In this document: in pieces, positions 25,036 through 33,969 of the stretch
How the letters are laid out: every line of letters starts with the position of its first letter
Numbering within the stretch: position 1 is the stretch's first letter
Origin: Microbacterium sp.
GTDB taxonomy: Bacteria > Actinomycetota > Actinomycetes > Actinomycetales > Microbacteriaceae
NCBI GenBank assembly: GCA_003248655.1
Contig: QFPM01000005.1
Span: forward strand, 76,901-140,900
DNA length: 64,000 bases
Direction: 5' to 3'
Made by a program: the position numbers and the translations under genes
Notes under the pieces: generated by a model
Told to the model about the DNA's origin: nothing
The model's input: the letters and a program-made list of their open reading frames with translations, nothing else
Database searches by the model: none

Positions 25036-26691
25036 TCAGCGCCAGTCGCGCTCGGGGTCCGAGAGCGGCGTGTCGTCATCCGGATAGGGGACGGGCCACG
25101 ACGGCTCGGGGACGGGCCACCCGGCATCCCGTAGCGCCCGCCGGGCGAGCTCGCGCGCCGAGTAGGGCGTCCGGACGCCGCGGATGTCGCGGTAGTCCTG
25201 ATGGCCCGGGCCCGCCCACAGGATCGCGTCACCGTCGGTGACGCGCGCGACGGCCTCGATGATCGCGCGTTCGGGCGGCGAGAACTCGAGGATCTCGGCC
25301 TCCTGGCGCGCCGCGCGGGCGCCCTCGACGAGCGTCGCGCGGATCGCGTCGGGGTCCTCACGGCGCGGATGGTGGTCGGTGATGATGACCAGGTCGCTGC
25401 CCTCGGCAGAGGTGCGCCCCATGTCGAGGCGCTTCGTCTTGTCGCGGTCGCCGTCGGCGCCGACGACCATGACGACCTTCCCGGGGGTGACGCGCCGAAC
25501 CGCCGCGAGGGTCTTCTCGAACGCATCGGGGGAGTGCCCGAAGTCGACGTAGACGGCGGGGCCGCGGTCGCCCGAGACTCGCTGCGTGCGGCCGGGCAGG
25601 TGCGCGTCGATGCGGCCGGCATCCAATGTCGCGACCAGCCGCTCCCATGCGTAGCCCGCCTCGAGGAGCATGACGATCGCGAGACCGGCGTTGGCCGCCA
25701 TATGCCGACCGATCACGGGGACGGTCGTCGTGAGCGAGCGGCCCTCCGGCCCGGAGAGGGTGAACTCGGTGCCGTCCTGGCGCTCGGCGACGATCTCGAC
25801 GGTCCAGTTGGCGCGTGCCGTGGCATCCTCGGCGATCGCGGGCGTGACGATCGTGACGACCGGCACCGCGCTGCGCGCAGCAACCTCGGCGCCGTACGGC
25901 GAGTCGAGGCAGACGACGGCGCGACGCGAGCGGTCGGGGCGAAACAGCGGAAGCTTCGCCTCGAAGTACTCGCGCATGTCGGCGTAGTCGTCGAGGTGGT
26001 CGTGGGTGAGGTTCGTGAAGCCCGCGACGTCGAACACGATCCCGTCGACCCGGTGGCGGCTGAGCGCCTGCGCGCTGACCTCGACGGCGACGGCCTCGAC
26101 GCCCCGCTCGCGCATGAGGGCGAGCAGGGCATGGAACTCGGATGCCTCGGGCGTCGTCAGCCGCGAGACGATGACCTCGCCCGCGATGTGGCGCTCGGCG
26201 GTCGACGACAGGCCCGTCACGACGCCGAGCTGGCCGAGGATCCCCTCGAGCAGGTGCGACACGCTCGTCTTGCCGTTCGTACCGGTCGTCCCGAGCAGCA
26301 GCGGCAGGTTCTCGGCGGTGCCGTACACCCACGCGGACAGCTCGCCGAGCAGCGCTCGCGGGTCCGCGACGACCACGACCGGCACCGACGCGTCGAGGCC
26401 GGCGGATGCCGCGATGTCGGCGCCGGCGGCATCCGTCACGATCGCGACGGCGCCCGCGGCGGCGGCATCCCGCGCGAACTCCGCCCCGTGCCGGTTGACC
26501 CCGCGGATCGCGACGAAGGCCTCGCCGGGGCGGAGATCGGCGGTCGCGAGCGTGATGCCCGACAGGACGACGTCGGCCGCGTCGCCGCGGACGTCGCCGC
26601 CGAACCTCGCCGCAAGCTCGTCGAGGCGCCTCTGGGGCGGATGCGCGGGGCGCAGGACGGGCGGGAGATTCGAACCGGTGGGCGCTGTCAT
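25036..26691 (-). CDS. Mur ligase, MurE-like (UDP-MurNAc-tripeptide synthetase family)
   Basis: 551 aa. The three Mur-ligase domains are visible: an N-terminal UDP-binding domain, the ATP-binding domain with LLGTTGTNGKTSVSHLLE (P-loop at residues 135-142), and a C-terminal domain with the substrate loop IITDHHPRREDP near residues 436-447. In MurE the DNPR loop recognises the third amino acid; here the loop reads DHHPR, which keeps the Arg linked to diaminopimelate use but replaces DN. It is outside any dcw cluster, so it may be a second MurE copy with another substrate. ATG 26691 has a purine-rich GGTGGAG upstream. Confidence 0.82.
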   Translation of the reverse strand: MTAPTGSNLPPVLRPAHPPQRRLDELAARFGGDVRGDAADVVLSGITLATADLRPGEAFVAIRGVNRHGAEFARDAAAAGAVAIVTDAAGADIAASAGLDASVPVVVVADPRALLGELSAWVYGTAENLPLLLGTTGTNGKTSVSHLLEGILGQLGVVTGLSSTAERHIAGEVIVSRLTTPEASEFHALLALMRERGVEAVAVEVSAQALSRHRVDGIVFDVAGFTNLTHDHLDDYADMREYFEAKLPLFRPDRSRRAVVCLDSPYGAEVAARSAVPVVTIVTPAIAEDATARANWTVEIVAERQDGTEFTLSGPEGRSLTTTVPVIGRHMAANAGLAIVMLLEAGYAWERLVATLDAGRIDAHLPGRTQRVSGDRGPAVYVDFGHSPDAFEKTLAAVRRVTPGKVVMVVGADGDRDKTKRLDMGRTSAEGSDLVIITDHHPRREDPDAIRATLVEGARAARQEAEILEFSPPERAIIEAVARVTDGDAILWAGPGHQDYRDIRGVRTPYSARELARRALRDAGWPVPEPSWPVPYPDDDTPLSDPERDWR

Positions 26692-26744
26692 GTCTCCACC
26701 ATCTTCGCATCCCGCCCGTCCCCGGGTCAGGTCATGCTCGGACC

Positions 26745-27464
26745 TCAGACCTTGCGGCGGCGGCCCGCGATTGCGACGCCGAGCGCGGCGAGGGCCGCGA
26801 CGAGCGCGCTGCCCCCGAGCCAGCGCGCGACCGCGTCGGGCTCTGACGCCGACGGCGCGGCGGTCTCGGCGTGGTCGCCCTCGTGCGCGGCGCTGTCGTC
26901 CGCGGCATCCTCGGACTCCTCCGCGTCGCCGTGGCCGTGGCCGGTGTCGGCGGATACGGCGCCGACCGCGACGACCGGGGCGGGGGCCTCGAGGTCGTCC
27001 TCGGTCTGCCCCTCGGCGGCGACCTCGGACCAGTCGGTCTCACCCTCGACGCAGCGCTGGAGCACGGGGAACGCGACGGAGGTCTCGGCCGCCGACGAGG
27101 CGAAGATGACGTCGAGCGAGACGGTCGCCGCCGTCCCGGACTCGACGGGCGTCACCGCGGTGTACGTGACCTGCGTGGGGATGCCGTCGTCGCCGAGCTC
27201 GCGCGAGATCGTCCAGGCCCCGTTGAGGACGGGCGTGACGCCGTCGATGCCCTCGGGGATCGTGAAGACGACGGCGGTCGTCGGCGAGTCGTCGCAGCCG
27301 TGGCTGAACGAGAAGTCGAGGCGCGTCGAGGTGCCGGCGGCCGATTCCTCGGGCGTGACGTGGATGTGCGCCGAGGCGGCGAGCGGCGCGGCGAGGACGA
27401 GGGCGGCGCCGGCGACGACACCGGCGGCGACGAGCGCGCGAGGGCGCGAGGAGGTGCGGGACAT
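26745..27464 (-). CDS. YcnI-family (DUF1775) copper-binding protein
   Basis: 239 aa. A signal peptide ends at ...ASA, leaving His33 as the mature N-terminus in HIHVTPEE; an N-terminal His is used for Cu(II) binding in YcnI. The DUF1775 domain (about 33-165) includes LDFSFSHGC, VVFTIPEGI and FPVLQRC with paired cysteines. An acidic, His-containing linker (about 185-210) and a C-terminal membrane helix with an RRRK anchor follow. Exported and membrane-tethered. The upstream partner gene on the same strand is a His-containing membrane protein. Confidence 0.88.
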   Translation of the reverse strand: MSRTSSRPRALVAAGVVAGAALVLAAPLAASAHIHVTPEESAAGTSTRLDFSFSHGCDDSPTTAVVFTIPEGIDGVTPVLNGAWTISRELGDDGIPTQVTYTAVTPVESGTAATVSLDVIFASSAAETSVAFPVLQRCVEGETDWSEVAAEGQTEDDLEAPAPVVAVGAVSADTGHGHGDAEESEDAADDSAAHEGDHAETAAPSASEPDAVARWLGGSALVAALAALGVAIAGRRRKV

Positions 27465-27490
27465 GGGTCTCTTCCGGATGGGGCGGCGGG

Positions 27491-27567
27491 GCCGCGAAGT
27501 GTGACGCGGCGAAGCCGCGAAGTGTGGCGCGGCGAAGCCGCAGGGTGTTCTGACGCGGCGATGCCGC
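27491..27567. repeat. 23-bp tandem repeat with short hairpins
   Basis: Two near-identical 23-bp units (27491-27513 and 27514-27536, one base different) beginning GCCGCGAAGTGTG, then a diverged third unit. Each junction contains GCGGCGAAGCCGC, which can fold into a 5-bp stem. It lies between the stop of the 27593 gene and the ycnI start. Confidence 0.75.
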
Positions 27568-27592
27568 AGAAGGGATGCCGCCTGCGGATGCG

Positions 27593-28213
27593 TCAGACGG
27601 CGAGGGAGGGCGCGCGTCGCGCCGGCGGTCCCCTTCGGGTCACACACTCCAAGAAGGCGGCGGCGATACCGTCGAAACGCACGATGGGGGCGCCCGGAAC
27701 CGGCGCGGGCTGCAGCGCCACCGTGACGGGGTCGAGGCGCAGCAGTCGGCGGATGCCGCGGGCGATCACGGCGGCGAGTCGCTCGCCCCACGCGAGCACA
27801 GCGACGGTCGCGATCGCCGCCAGCCCATGCCCGAACGTCATCGTCGCCGCGGCGTGACCGGCGGGCATCCCGCCCAGCATCCCGAGCACGGCGGCCGTGT
27901 CGTGCACGTGACCCGAGGCGTCGAGACTGACGGTCGGGGTGGCGCTGCCGACCGCGGCAAACGCGGCGTGCAGGGCGACCTGCGCCGCAGAGACGGATGC
28001 CGCGAGACGCGCGACGCTGCGCCGACGCCCGATGAGGGCCATGCACAGCGGCGCGGCGAGCAGCGTGATCGCGACGACGAGCCACGGGGGCGGAGCGTCG
28101 CCACCGGAGAGCGTGTGCGCCGTCGAGGCGAACAGGACGGCGATCGCCGCGGCAGCAGCGCCGCGGAGCGCGCGCAGGCGCCTGCGCCGCATCCGCTCCA
28201 CTCGCTCGTCCAC
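27593..28213 (-). CDS. Membrane protein paired with the YcnI gene
   Basis: 206 aa with about five hydrophobic segments (roughly residues 15-32, 42-60, 66-88, 105-125 and 128-145). His residues lie in and near membrane segments (ASGHVHD, PAGHAAATMTFGHG), and a Met is close by, which could bind copper. I do not recognise the family. Position upstream of ycnI on the same strand suggests a joint role in copper handling. The GTG at 28213 has GAGGAG upstream. The C-terminal 20 residues are Arg/Pro-rich. Confidence 0.7.
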   Translation of the reverse strand: MDERVERMRRRRLRALRGAAAAAIAVLFASTAHTLSGGDAPPPWLVVAITLLAAPLCMALIGRRRSVARLAASVSAAQVALHAAFAAVGSATPTVSLDASGHVHDTAAVLGMLGGMPAGHAAATMTFGHGLAAIATVAVLAWGERLAAVIARGIRRLLRLDPVTVALQPAPVPGAPIVRFDGIAAAFLECVTRRGPPARRAPSLAV

Positions 28214-28301
28214 CGCACGCTCCTCGAGGTTTTCTCCAGCGCGAGCCTACCCGGCCCGGCGAAGGCCCCGCGCGGCTCGGCAAACTCAAAGCGGCACGGA
28301 G

Positions 28302-28307
28302 TAGCCT
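28302..28307 (+). promoter_or_regulatory. -10 box for near-leaderless rseP
   Basis: TAGCCT, 8 nt, then GTG 28316. Confidence 0.45.
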
Positions 28308-28315
28308 CGCCTGCT

Positions 28316-29638
28316 GTGACCGTCATCGCCTTCATCATCGGCGTCGCGCTGCTCGTCGTCGGGCTCGCGGTGTCGATCGCGCTGCACGAACTCGGTCACC
28401 TGATCCCCGCGAAGCGCTTCGGCGTGCGCGTCGGCCAGTACATGATCGGGTTCGGTCCGACGCTGTGGTCGCGCCGCATCGGCGAGACCGAGTACGGGTT
28501 CAAGGCGATCCCCGCGGGCGGCTACATCTCGATGGCGGGCATGTATCCGCCCTCACCCGTTGCCGAGGGCGAGGACGGCGCGGATGCCAAGCCCGGCAAG
28601 GCCGGCGGCGGGTTCTTCGCGACGATGGTGCAGGATGCCCGCGCCGCCAACGACGAGACCCTCGCCGCCTCCGACGAGGGGCGCGCGTTCTACGAACTGC
28701 CGGTGTGGAAGCGCATCATCATCATGCTCGGCGGCCCCGTCATGAACCTGCTGCTCGCGATCGTGCTGCTCACGATCGTGTTCAGCGGCATCGGTACGCA
28801 GACCGCGACGACGACGATCGCGTCGGTGAGCGAGTGCGTGCTTCCCGCGGGCACGACCCAGACCGAGTGCACGGCGGATGATCCCGCCTCGCCGGCGGCG
28901 GCCGCCGGGCTCTTGCCGGGGGATGTCATCGTGTCGGTCGACGGCACTCCGGTCGAGACGTTCGCCGAGGCATCCGCCATCATCCAGGACTCGCCCGAGC
29001 GCGCCCTCGAGATGGTCGTCCGCCGTGACGGTGCCGAAATGACCCTCCGGGTCACCCCGATGCTCGCCGAGCGCGAAGTTGCGGGCGAGAACGGCACGAC
29101 CACGACGGCGAAGGTCGGCTTCGTCGGGATGACGGCGACCGTCGAGTACGTGCGCCAGCCGATCTGGGCGGGGCCGCAGGCGGCGTTCGATCAGACGGCG
29201 CAGGTCGCGGGCATCATGTGGCAGCTCCCGATGCGTGTCTATGACACCGCCGTCGACCTCGTCACGGGGCAGGAGCGCGACCGCGATTCGCCGCTGTCCG
29301 TCGTCGGCGCAGGGCGCCTCGCGGGCGAGATCGCGGCCGTTGACGCGCCGATCCTGAACCGCGTGGCGAGCCTCCTCGGCATCCTCGGTGCCCTCAACAT
29401 CGCGCTGTTCGTCTTCAACCTGATTCCGCTGTTGCCCCTCGACGGCGGACACGTCGTCGTCGCCCTGTGGGACGGCCTCAAGCGCGCGTGGGCGAAGCTG
29501 TTCCGTCGCCCGCCGCCGAAGCCGGTGGATGCCACGAAGCTCGTCCCCGGCACCTTCGTCGTCGTGATCGCGCTCGTCGTGATGGGCGGCGTGCTGATCC
29601 TCGCCGACCTGTTCAACCCCGTGCAGCTGCTGGGCTGA
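28316..29638 (+). CDS. rseP: RseP/Rip1-type site-2 protease (M50 family)
   Basis: 440 aa intramembrane zinc metalloprotease. HELGH lies at residues 24-28 in the first membrane helix, and the second zinc ligand region LIPLLPLDGGH near residue 380. A PDZ domain lies between (about 190-280, GLLPGDVIVSVDGTPVETF). The family clips membrane-bound anti-sigma factors or other anchored proteins. GTG 28316 was chosen by reading frame and by TAGCCT at 8-nt spacing; the long upstream open frame is an antisense shadow of the preceding gene. In many actinobacteria it lies directly between dxr and ispG. Confidence 0.93.
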   Translation: MTVIAFIIGVALLVVGLAVSIALHELGHLIPAKRFGVRVGQYMIGFGPTLWSRRIGETEYGFKAIPAGGYISMAGMYPPSPVAEGEDGADAKPGKAGGGFFATMVQDARAANDETLAASDEGRAFYELPVWKRIIIMLGGPVMNLLLAIVLLTIVFSGIGTQTATTTIASVSECVLPAGTTQTECTADDPASPAAAAGLLPGDVIVSVDGTPVETFAEASAIIQDSPERALEMVVRRDGAEMTLRVTPMLAEREVAGENGTTTTAKVGFVGMTATVEYVRQPIWAGPQAAFDQTAQVAGIMWQLPMRVYDTAVDLVTGQERDRDSPLSVVGAGRLAGEIAAVDAPILNRVASLLGILGALNIALFVFNLIPLLPLDGGHVVVALWDGLKRAWAKLFRRPPPKPVDATKLVPGTFVVVIALVVMGGVLILADLFNPVQLLG

Positions 29639-29705
29639 GCTGGGCGTCCCCGGGCATCCGCCGCCGGGATCCCGCGGGCTGAGCGCCGCGGCATCCCTTG
29701 CATTT

Positions 29706-29773
29706 CTTCGGAGATCTGCACGGCTTCGGATGCCAGGTCGCAGGAGCCTCCGAAGAACTGCAGATCTCCGAGG
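29706..29773. repeat. Inverted repeat between convergent rseP and trpEG genes
   Basis: TCGGAGATCTGCA on the left pairs with TGCAGATCTCCGA on the right; an inner TTCGGA/TCCGAA stem adds to it. Single copy in this window; probably a two-way terminator. Confidence 0.75.
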
Positions 29774-29787
29774 GTGTGTGGGGCGGG

Positions 29788-31713
29788 TCAGGCCCCCGCG
29801 GGGGCGAGGGCGTGCGTCACGAGGCGCTCGAGGGTCTCGAGGCCGTCGCGCGACAGGATCGACTCGAGGTGGCCCTGCACCGACGCGTACCCCGGGCCGC
29901 GCATCGCGTAGACGTCGCCGGACGCCTGATCGGCGGCGATCTCGGTGTCGCCGACCCGGCTCGTGCCGGGCGCCACGCGCGCCGTGAAGGTGTTGTAGAA
30001 GCCGATGGATGCCTGCCGGCCGAACACGTCGACCGTCTTCTGCAGGCCCTGATGGGGGGATGCCAGGGGCGCCAGCCCGATGCCGAAGGTGTCGGCGAGG
30101 ATCTGGTGGCTGAGGCACACGGCCAGCAGCGGCCTCCCCGACGCGAGTCGGCCGGCGACGACCTCACGCATGCGCGCGATGCGCGGGCTCGTGCTCTCGC
30201 GCGGGTCGCCTGGCCCCGGGCCGCAGACGACGAGGTCGGCGCCCTGCACCGCGGCGTCTGTCACCTCGCCCCACGGCGAGATCGTCACCGTGAAGCCGAG
30301 GTGGCGCAACTGGTGGGCGAGCATCGTCGTGAAGCGGTCCTCGGCATCCACGACGAGCGCCGTCATCCCGTCGCCGGGGCCGGTCGGCGAGCCGTCCTGC
30401 GGGTTCAGCCAGAACGGCGCGAGGCGCTCGTTGCGCGCGGCCAGCAGCGCAGCGACGCCCGGGTCGTCCGCCAGCGCCGCCCGCGGGACGGTCGGCGCAT
30501 CTTCGTCGAGGTCGGCGACCTGCGCCGCCGCGCCGCGCGGGATCGCGCCGATCGCGCCGAGCACGCCCGCGGCCTTCCCGTGGGTCTCGCCCACTTCGCC
30601 GTCGGGGTCGGAGTGGCGCACGAGCGTCGCGCCGACCGGCACGCGCAGGATGCCGTCCACGAGATACGCCGTGCGGATCAGGATCGGGGCGTCGAGGTCG
30701 TGGCCCCCGGCATCCGGCCCGTCGATCGCGGTCGGGGTGAACAGCGCCGCGACGCCGGAGTAGTACCCGCGCGGCACCCGCTCATGGCGCTTGATGACGG
30801 TGCACGCGTTCTGCATCGGCGAGCCGGTCACGGTCGGGGCGAACATCGTCTCGCGCAGGATGTCGCGGGGATCCATCGTGCTGCGGCCGCGCAGCATGTA
30901 CTCGGTGTGCGTCAGGCGCGACATCTCCTTGAGGTGCGGGCCCGTGATGCGGCCGCCGTCGCTACAGACGGCGCTCATCATCTTGAGCTCCTCGTCGACG
31001 ACCATGAAGAGCTCCTCGGTCTCTTTCGTCGAGGCCAGGAACTCCGACAGCGTCTCGACCGTCGCGCCGCCGTCGGGGTGGCGGAAGGTGCCCGAGATCG
31101 GGTTCATCGTGACGACGCCGCCCTGCGCCGAGACGTGCGCCTCGGGGCTCGCGCCGACCACGAGGTGGCCGGGGGTAGACACGAGAAAGGTCCAGTACGC
31201 GCCGCGCTCGTGTTCGAGCAGTGCCCGAAACCACGTGAGCCCCGCCGTCACCGCGTCGACGTCGACGGATGCCGTGAAATCGCGCCGGATGACGAAGTTC
31301 GCACCCTCGCCGCGGCCGATCTCGTCGGCGATGACCGTGCGGACGATGTCGGCGTACTCCGCGTCGGAGAGGTCGAACCCGGCGTCCTGCAGGGGGACGG
31401 GCGTGGCAGGGAGCGCCGCAAGCGCGTCCTCGAGGGGCACGGACTCGTGCGACCGGGCGACGAGGCAGCGCAGCGGCGCACCGTCGTCGTGGCAGTCGAA
31501 ACCGCGCTCGACGACCTGGCGGTACGGGACGAGGGCGAGCACTTCGCGCGGTGTGCCCGCGGCGTCATGCAGCGGGATGTCGGCGAGAAGCGCCACGTCG
31601 ACGACGTCGCCCGTCAGCACCTCGACGGTCGCGCCGTCACGGGCGAGCAAGGCGAACGGACGGTCGCCCGCGATCGCGTCGGCGAGCGGGGCGGGCGTCG
31701 GGCTCGGGGTCAT
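29788..31713 (-). CDS. Fused anthranilate synthase (TrpE-TrpG type, PhzE-like sequence)
   Basis: 641 aa. Residues 1 to about 420 form a chorismate-binding domain (NPISGTFRHP, ELFMVVDEELKMMSAVC, GRITGPHLKEMSRLTHTEY, TVTGSPMQNA); residues 435-635 form a class I glutamine amidotransferase with nucleophile C533 in AVCLSHQIL and GHLES for the His/Glu pair. The product would be anthranilate from chorismate and glutamine. AVCLSHQ is the form seen in PhzE, which makes aminodeoxyisochorismate for phenazines, but no phz genes are near and the gene sits behind a tryptophan-type attenuator, so tryptophan synthesis is the better reading. ATG 31713 was chosen; an upstream in-frame start lies in the attenuator. 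Confidence 0.88.
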   Translation of the reverse strand: MTPSPTPAPLADAIAGDRPFALLARDGATVEVLTGDVVDVALLADIPLHDAAGTPREVLALVPYRQVVERGFDCHDDGAPLRCLVARSHESVPLEDALAALPATPVPLQDAGFDLSDAEYADIVRTVIADEIGRGEGANFVIRRDFTASVDVDAVTAGLTWFRALLEHERGAYWTFLVSTPGHLVVGASPEAHVSAQGGVVTMNPISGTFRHPDGGATVETLSEFLASTKETEELFMVVDEELKMMSAVCSDGGRITGPHLKEMSRLTHTEYMLRGRSTMDPRDILRETMFAPTVTGSPMQNACTVIKRHERVPRGYYSGVAALFTPTAIDGPDAGGHDLDAPILIRTAYLVDGILRVPVGATLVRHSDPDGEVGETHGKAAGVLGAIGAIPRGAAAQVADLDEDAPTVPRAALADDPGVAALLAARNERLAPFWLNPQDGSPTGPGDGMTALVVDAEDRFTTMLAHQLRHLGFTVTISPWGEVTDAAVQGADLVVCGPGPGDPRESTSPRIARMREVVAGRLASGRPLLAVCLSHQILADTFGIGLAPLASPHQGLQKTVDVFGRQASIGFYNTFTARVAPGTSRVGDTEIAADQASGDVYAMRGPGYASVQGHLESILSRDGLETLERLVTHALAPAGA

Positions 31714-31762
31714 GCCGGGCCTTTCTGTGGTTCGGGCGGGCCGCCTCGTCGCTGGAACGCAA

Positions 31763-31789
31763 AGACCGCCCGTCGGTGGAGGGCGGTCT
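31763..31789 (-). terminator. Attenuator hairpin of the tryptophan leader
   Basis: AGACCGCCC and GGGCGGTCT form a perfect 9-bp stem, 50 nt before the gene start. On the RNA it ends ...UCUUU. Its 5' arm (ACCGCC) can instead pair with GGCGGU of an upstream segment (31810-31815), which itself can pair with a segment beside the Trp codons (GCACACC/GGTGTGC, 31806-31828). These three exclusive stems are the layout of ribosome-mediated attenuation. Confidence 0.8.
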
Positions 31790-31815
31790 GGATCGTGCGT
31801 CGCGAGCACACCGCC

Positions 31816-31851
31816 TCAGCGGGTGTGCCACCAGGATGCGCGCGCGAACAT
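31816..31851 (-). CDS. trpL: Tryptophan leader peptide MFARASWWHTR
   Basis: 11-codon reading frame with two adjacent Trp codons (31828-31833) and a stop just before the alternative stems. Stalling at the Trp codons when charged tRNA-Trp is scarce would free the antiterminator segment. Streptomyces trp leaders also begin MFA and carry consecutive Trp codons, which supports the call. TATCGT ends 6 nt before the ATG, so the leader mRNA may begin at this start codon. Confidence 0.82.
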   Translation of the reverse strand: MFARASWWHTR

Positions 31852-31857
31852 GCGGTC

Positions 31858-31863
31858 ACGATA
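31858..31863 (-). promoter_or_regulatory. -10 box for the tryptophan leader
   Basis: Minus-strand TATCGT, 6 nt, then the leader peptide ATG. The -35 region is not clear. Confidence 0.4.
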
Positions 31864-31880
31864 TCAGAATGCGGCGACCC

Positions 31881-32619
31881 TCACGCCCCGAGCCGGTCGA
31901 GCTCGCGCGCGACGTGACGGTGCGTGAGGGACTCGAACCCGATCACGATCACCAGCGGCGCGAGCGCGAGGATCACGATCGCCGTGCCGAGGCTCGCCCC
32001 GGCGGCGGATGCCGCGAACGCGGCGCCGACCATCGCCACCGACAGGACCATCATCACGACGTGCGCGCCGTCGACCCGGCGCACGAGCAGCGCGTACAGC
32101 ACGAACAGCGACGCGACGAACAGGAGAACAGGCCCCGCGACCGTCGACCGCGTACGTGAGGCAGATGCGTCGCCGGGCGGGGTCGCCCTGCGCCGCGCGC
32201 AACCACAGCGCGATCGTCGCGATGCGCATGACGACGTACCCGGCGATCAGCACCGCGTTGTCGATGTGGTGCCCGGCATCCAGCGAGTGGAAGAAGTCGG
32301 GCAGGCCGAGGGCCATGATGATGACGCCGATCATCTCGACGAACGTCGCGACGCGGAAGAACACGTCGTCGGTGTCGTAGGCCGACGCGAGCCAGCTGAA
32401 GTTGATCCACGCCCAGGTGACCGCGAAGATGCCGATCGCGAAGCCGATGACGGCGGTCGAGGTCTTGCCGAGCTCGAAGTAGTGCGCCGCCTGCGACGAT
32501 GCCTGGCTGAATGCGATCACGAACGTGAGGTCGAACAGCAGCTCGAGTGGGGTGGCGGCGCGGTGCTTCTCGTGCGGGTCGCGTCCGCGCATGGGACTGA
32601 GGTGATGCGTCAGCGTCAT
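31881..32619 (-). pseudogene. LtrA-family membrane protein, frameshifted
   Basis: From ATG 32619 the frame reads PLELLFDLTFVIAFSQASSQAAHYF and further membrane helices, the N-terminal signature of low-temperature-requirement protein A (LtrA). Near 32142 (around GACGGTCGCG on the minus strand) hydrophobic coding continues only in another frame: VAGPVLLFVASLFVLYALL... to the stop at 31881. Removing one base joins the two into about 245 aa with seven helices, still shorter than typical LtrA proteins (roughly 370-420 aa), so an internal or terminal loss is also likely. A sequencing error is the alternative for the frameshift. Confidence 0.72.
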
Positions 32620-32670
32620 GCGGACACCGTAGCGGTTCGCACGCTCAGCCTTCGTTCCGCCGCCGCGGCG

Positions 32671-32676
32671 TAGGCT
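32671..32676 (+). promoter_or_regulatory. -10 box for leaderless ispG
   Basis: TAGGCT, 7 nt, then GTG 32684. The GGAG inside the spacer could alternatively act as a weak Shine-Dalgarno. Confidence 0.5.
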
Positions 32677-32683
32677 GGAGCAC

Positions 32684-33835
<1,152 letters not shown>

Positions 33836-33861
33836 ATGTCGCTCGGCCCCGCGTCGCGGAG

Positions 33862-33927
33862 ACAGGAGATGTCACCCACACAGAACCAGCGGGGACTCGT
33901 TCGTCCTGTCTCGGTGAGATCTCCTGT
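33862..33927. repeat. Family C inverted repeat, copy 1
   Basis: ACAGGAGATGTCACC (33862-33876) pairs with GGTGAGATCTCCTGT (33913-33927) at 14 of 15 positions; the loop carries CACACAG and CCTGTCT, which extend the family C pattern. It lies between convergent ispG and acdS. Confidence 0.82.
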
Positions 33928-33969
33928 GCTGGTGAGGGGACGGATGCCGGGGGGGTCAGGTGCCGCTGC

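Noticed and set aside
22443..25241. A 932-codon plus-strand frame opposite pflB
   Set aside because: Antisense shadow of pflB and its upstream region; composition is dominated by Val, Arg, His and Asp, and the minus strand carries clear PflB motifs.
26655..26675. GATTCGAACC, similar to a tRNA T-arm
   Set aside because: It codes for the N-terminus of the murE-like protein (TGSNLPPV); no cloverleaf was found.
27571..27870. Upstream extension of the rseP frame to 27575
   Set aside because: It would run through the whole opposite gene at 27593-28213; GTG 28316 with a -10-like box and the HELGH position fit the family.
31920..31945. A T-arm-like string (GGTTCGAGTCC on the minus strand) that could suggest a tRNA
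   Set aside because: It lies in the helix-coding end of the ltrA-like gene (IGFESLTHRHV); no anticodon or acceptor stem can be built around it.
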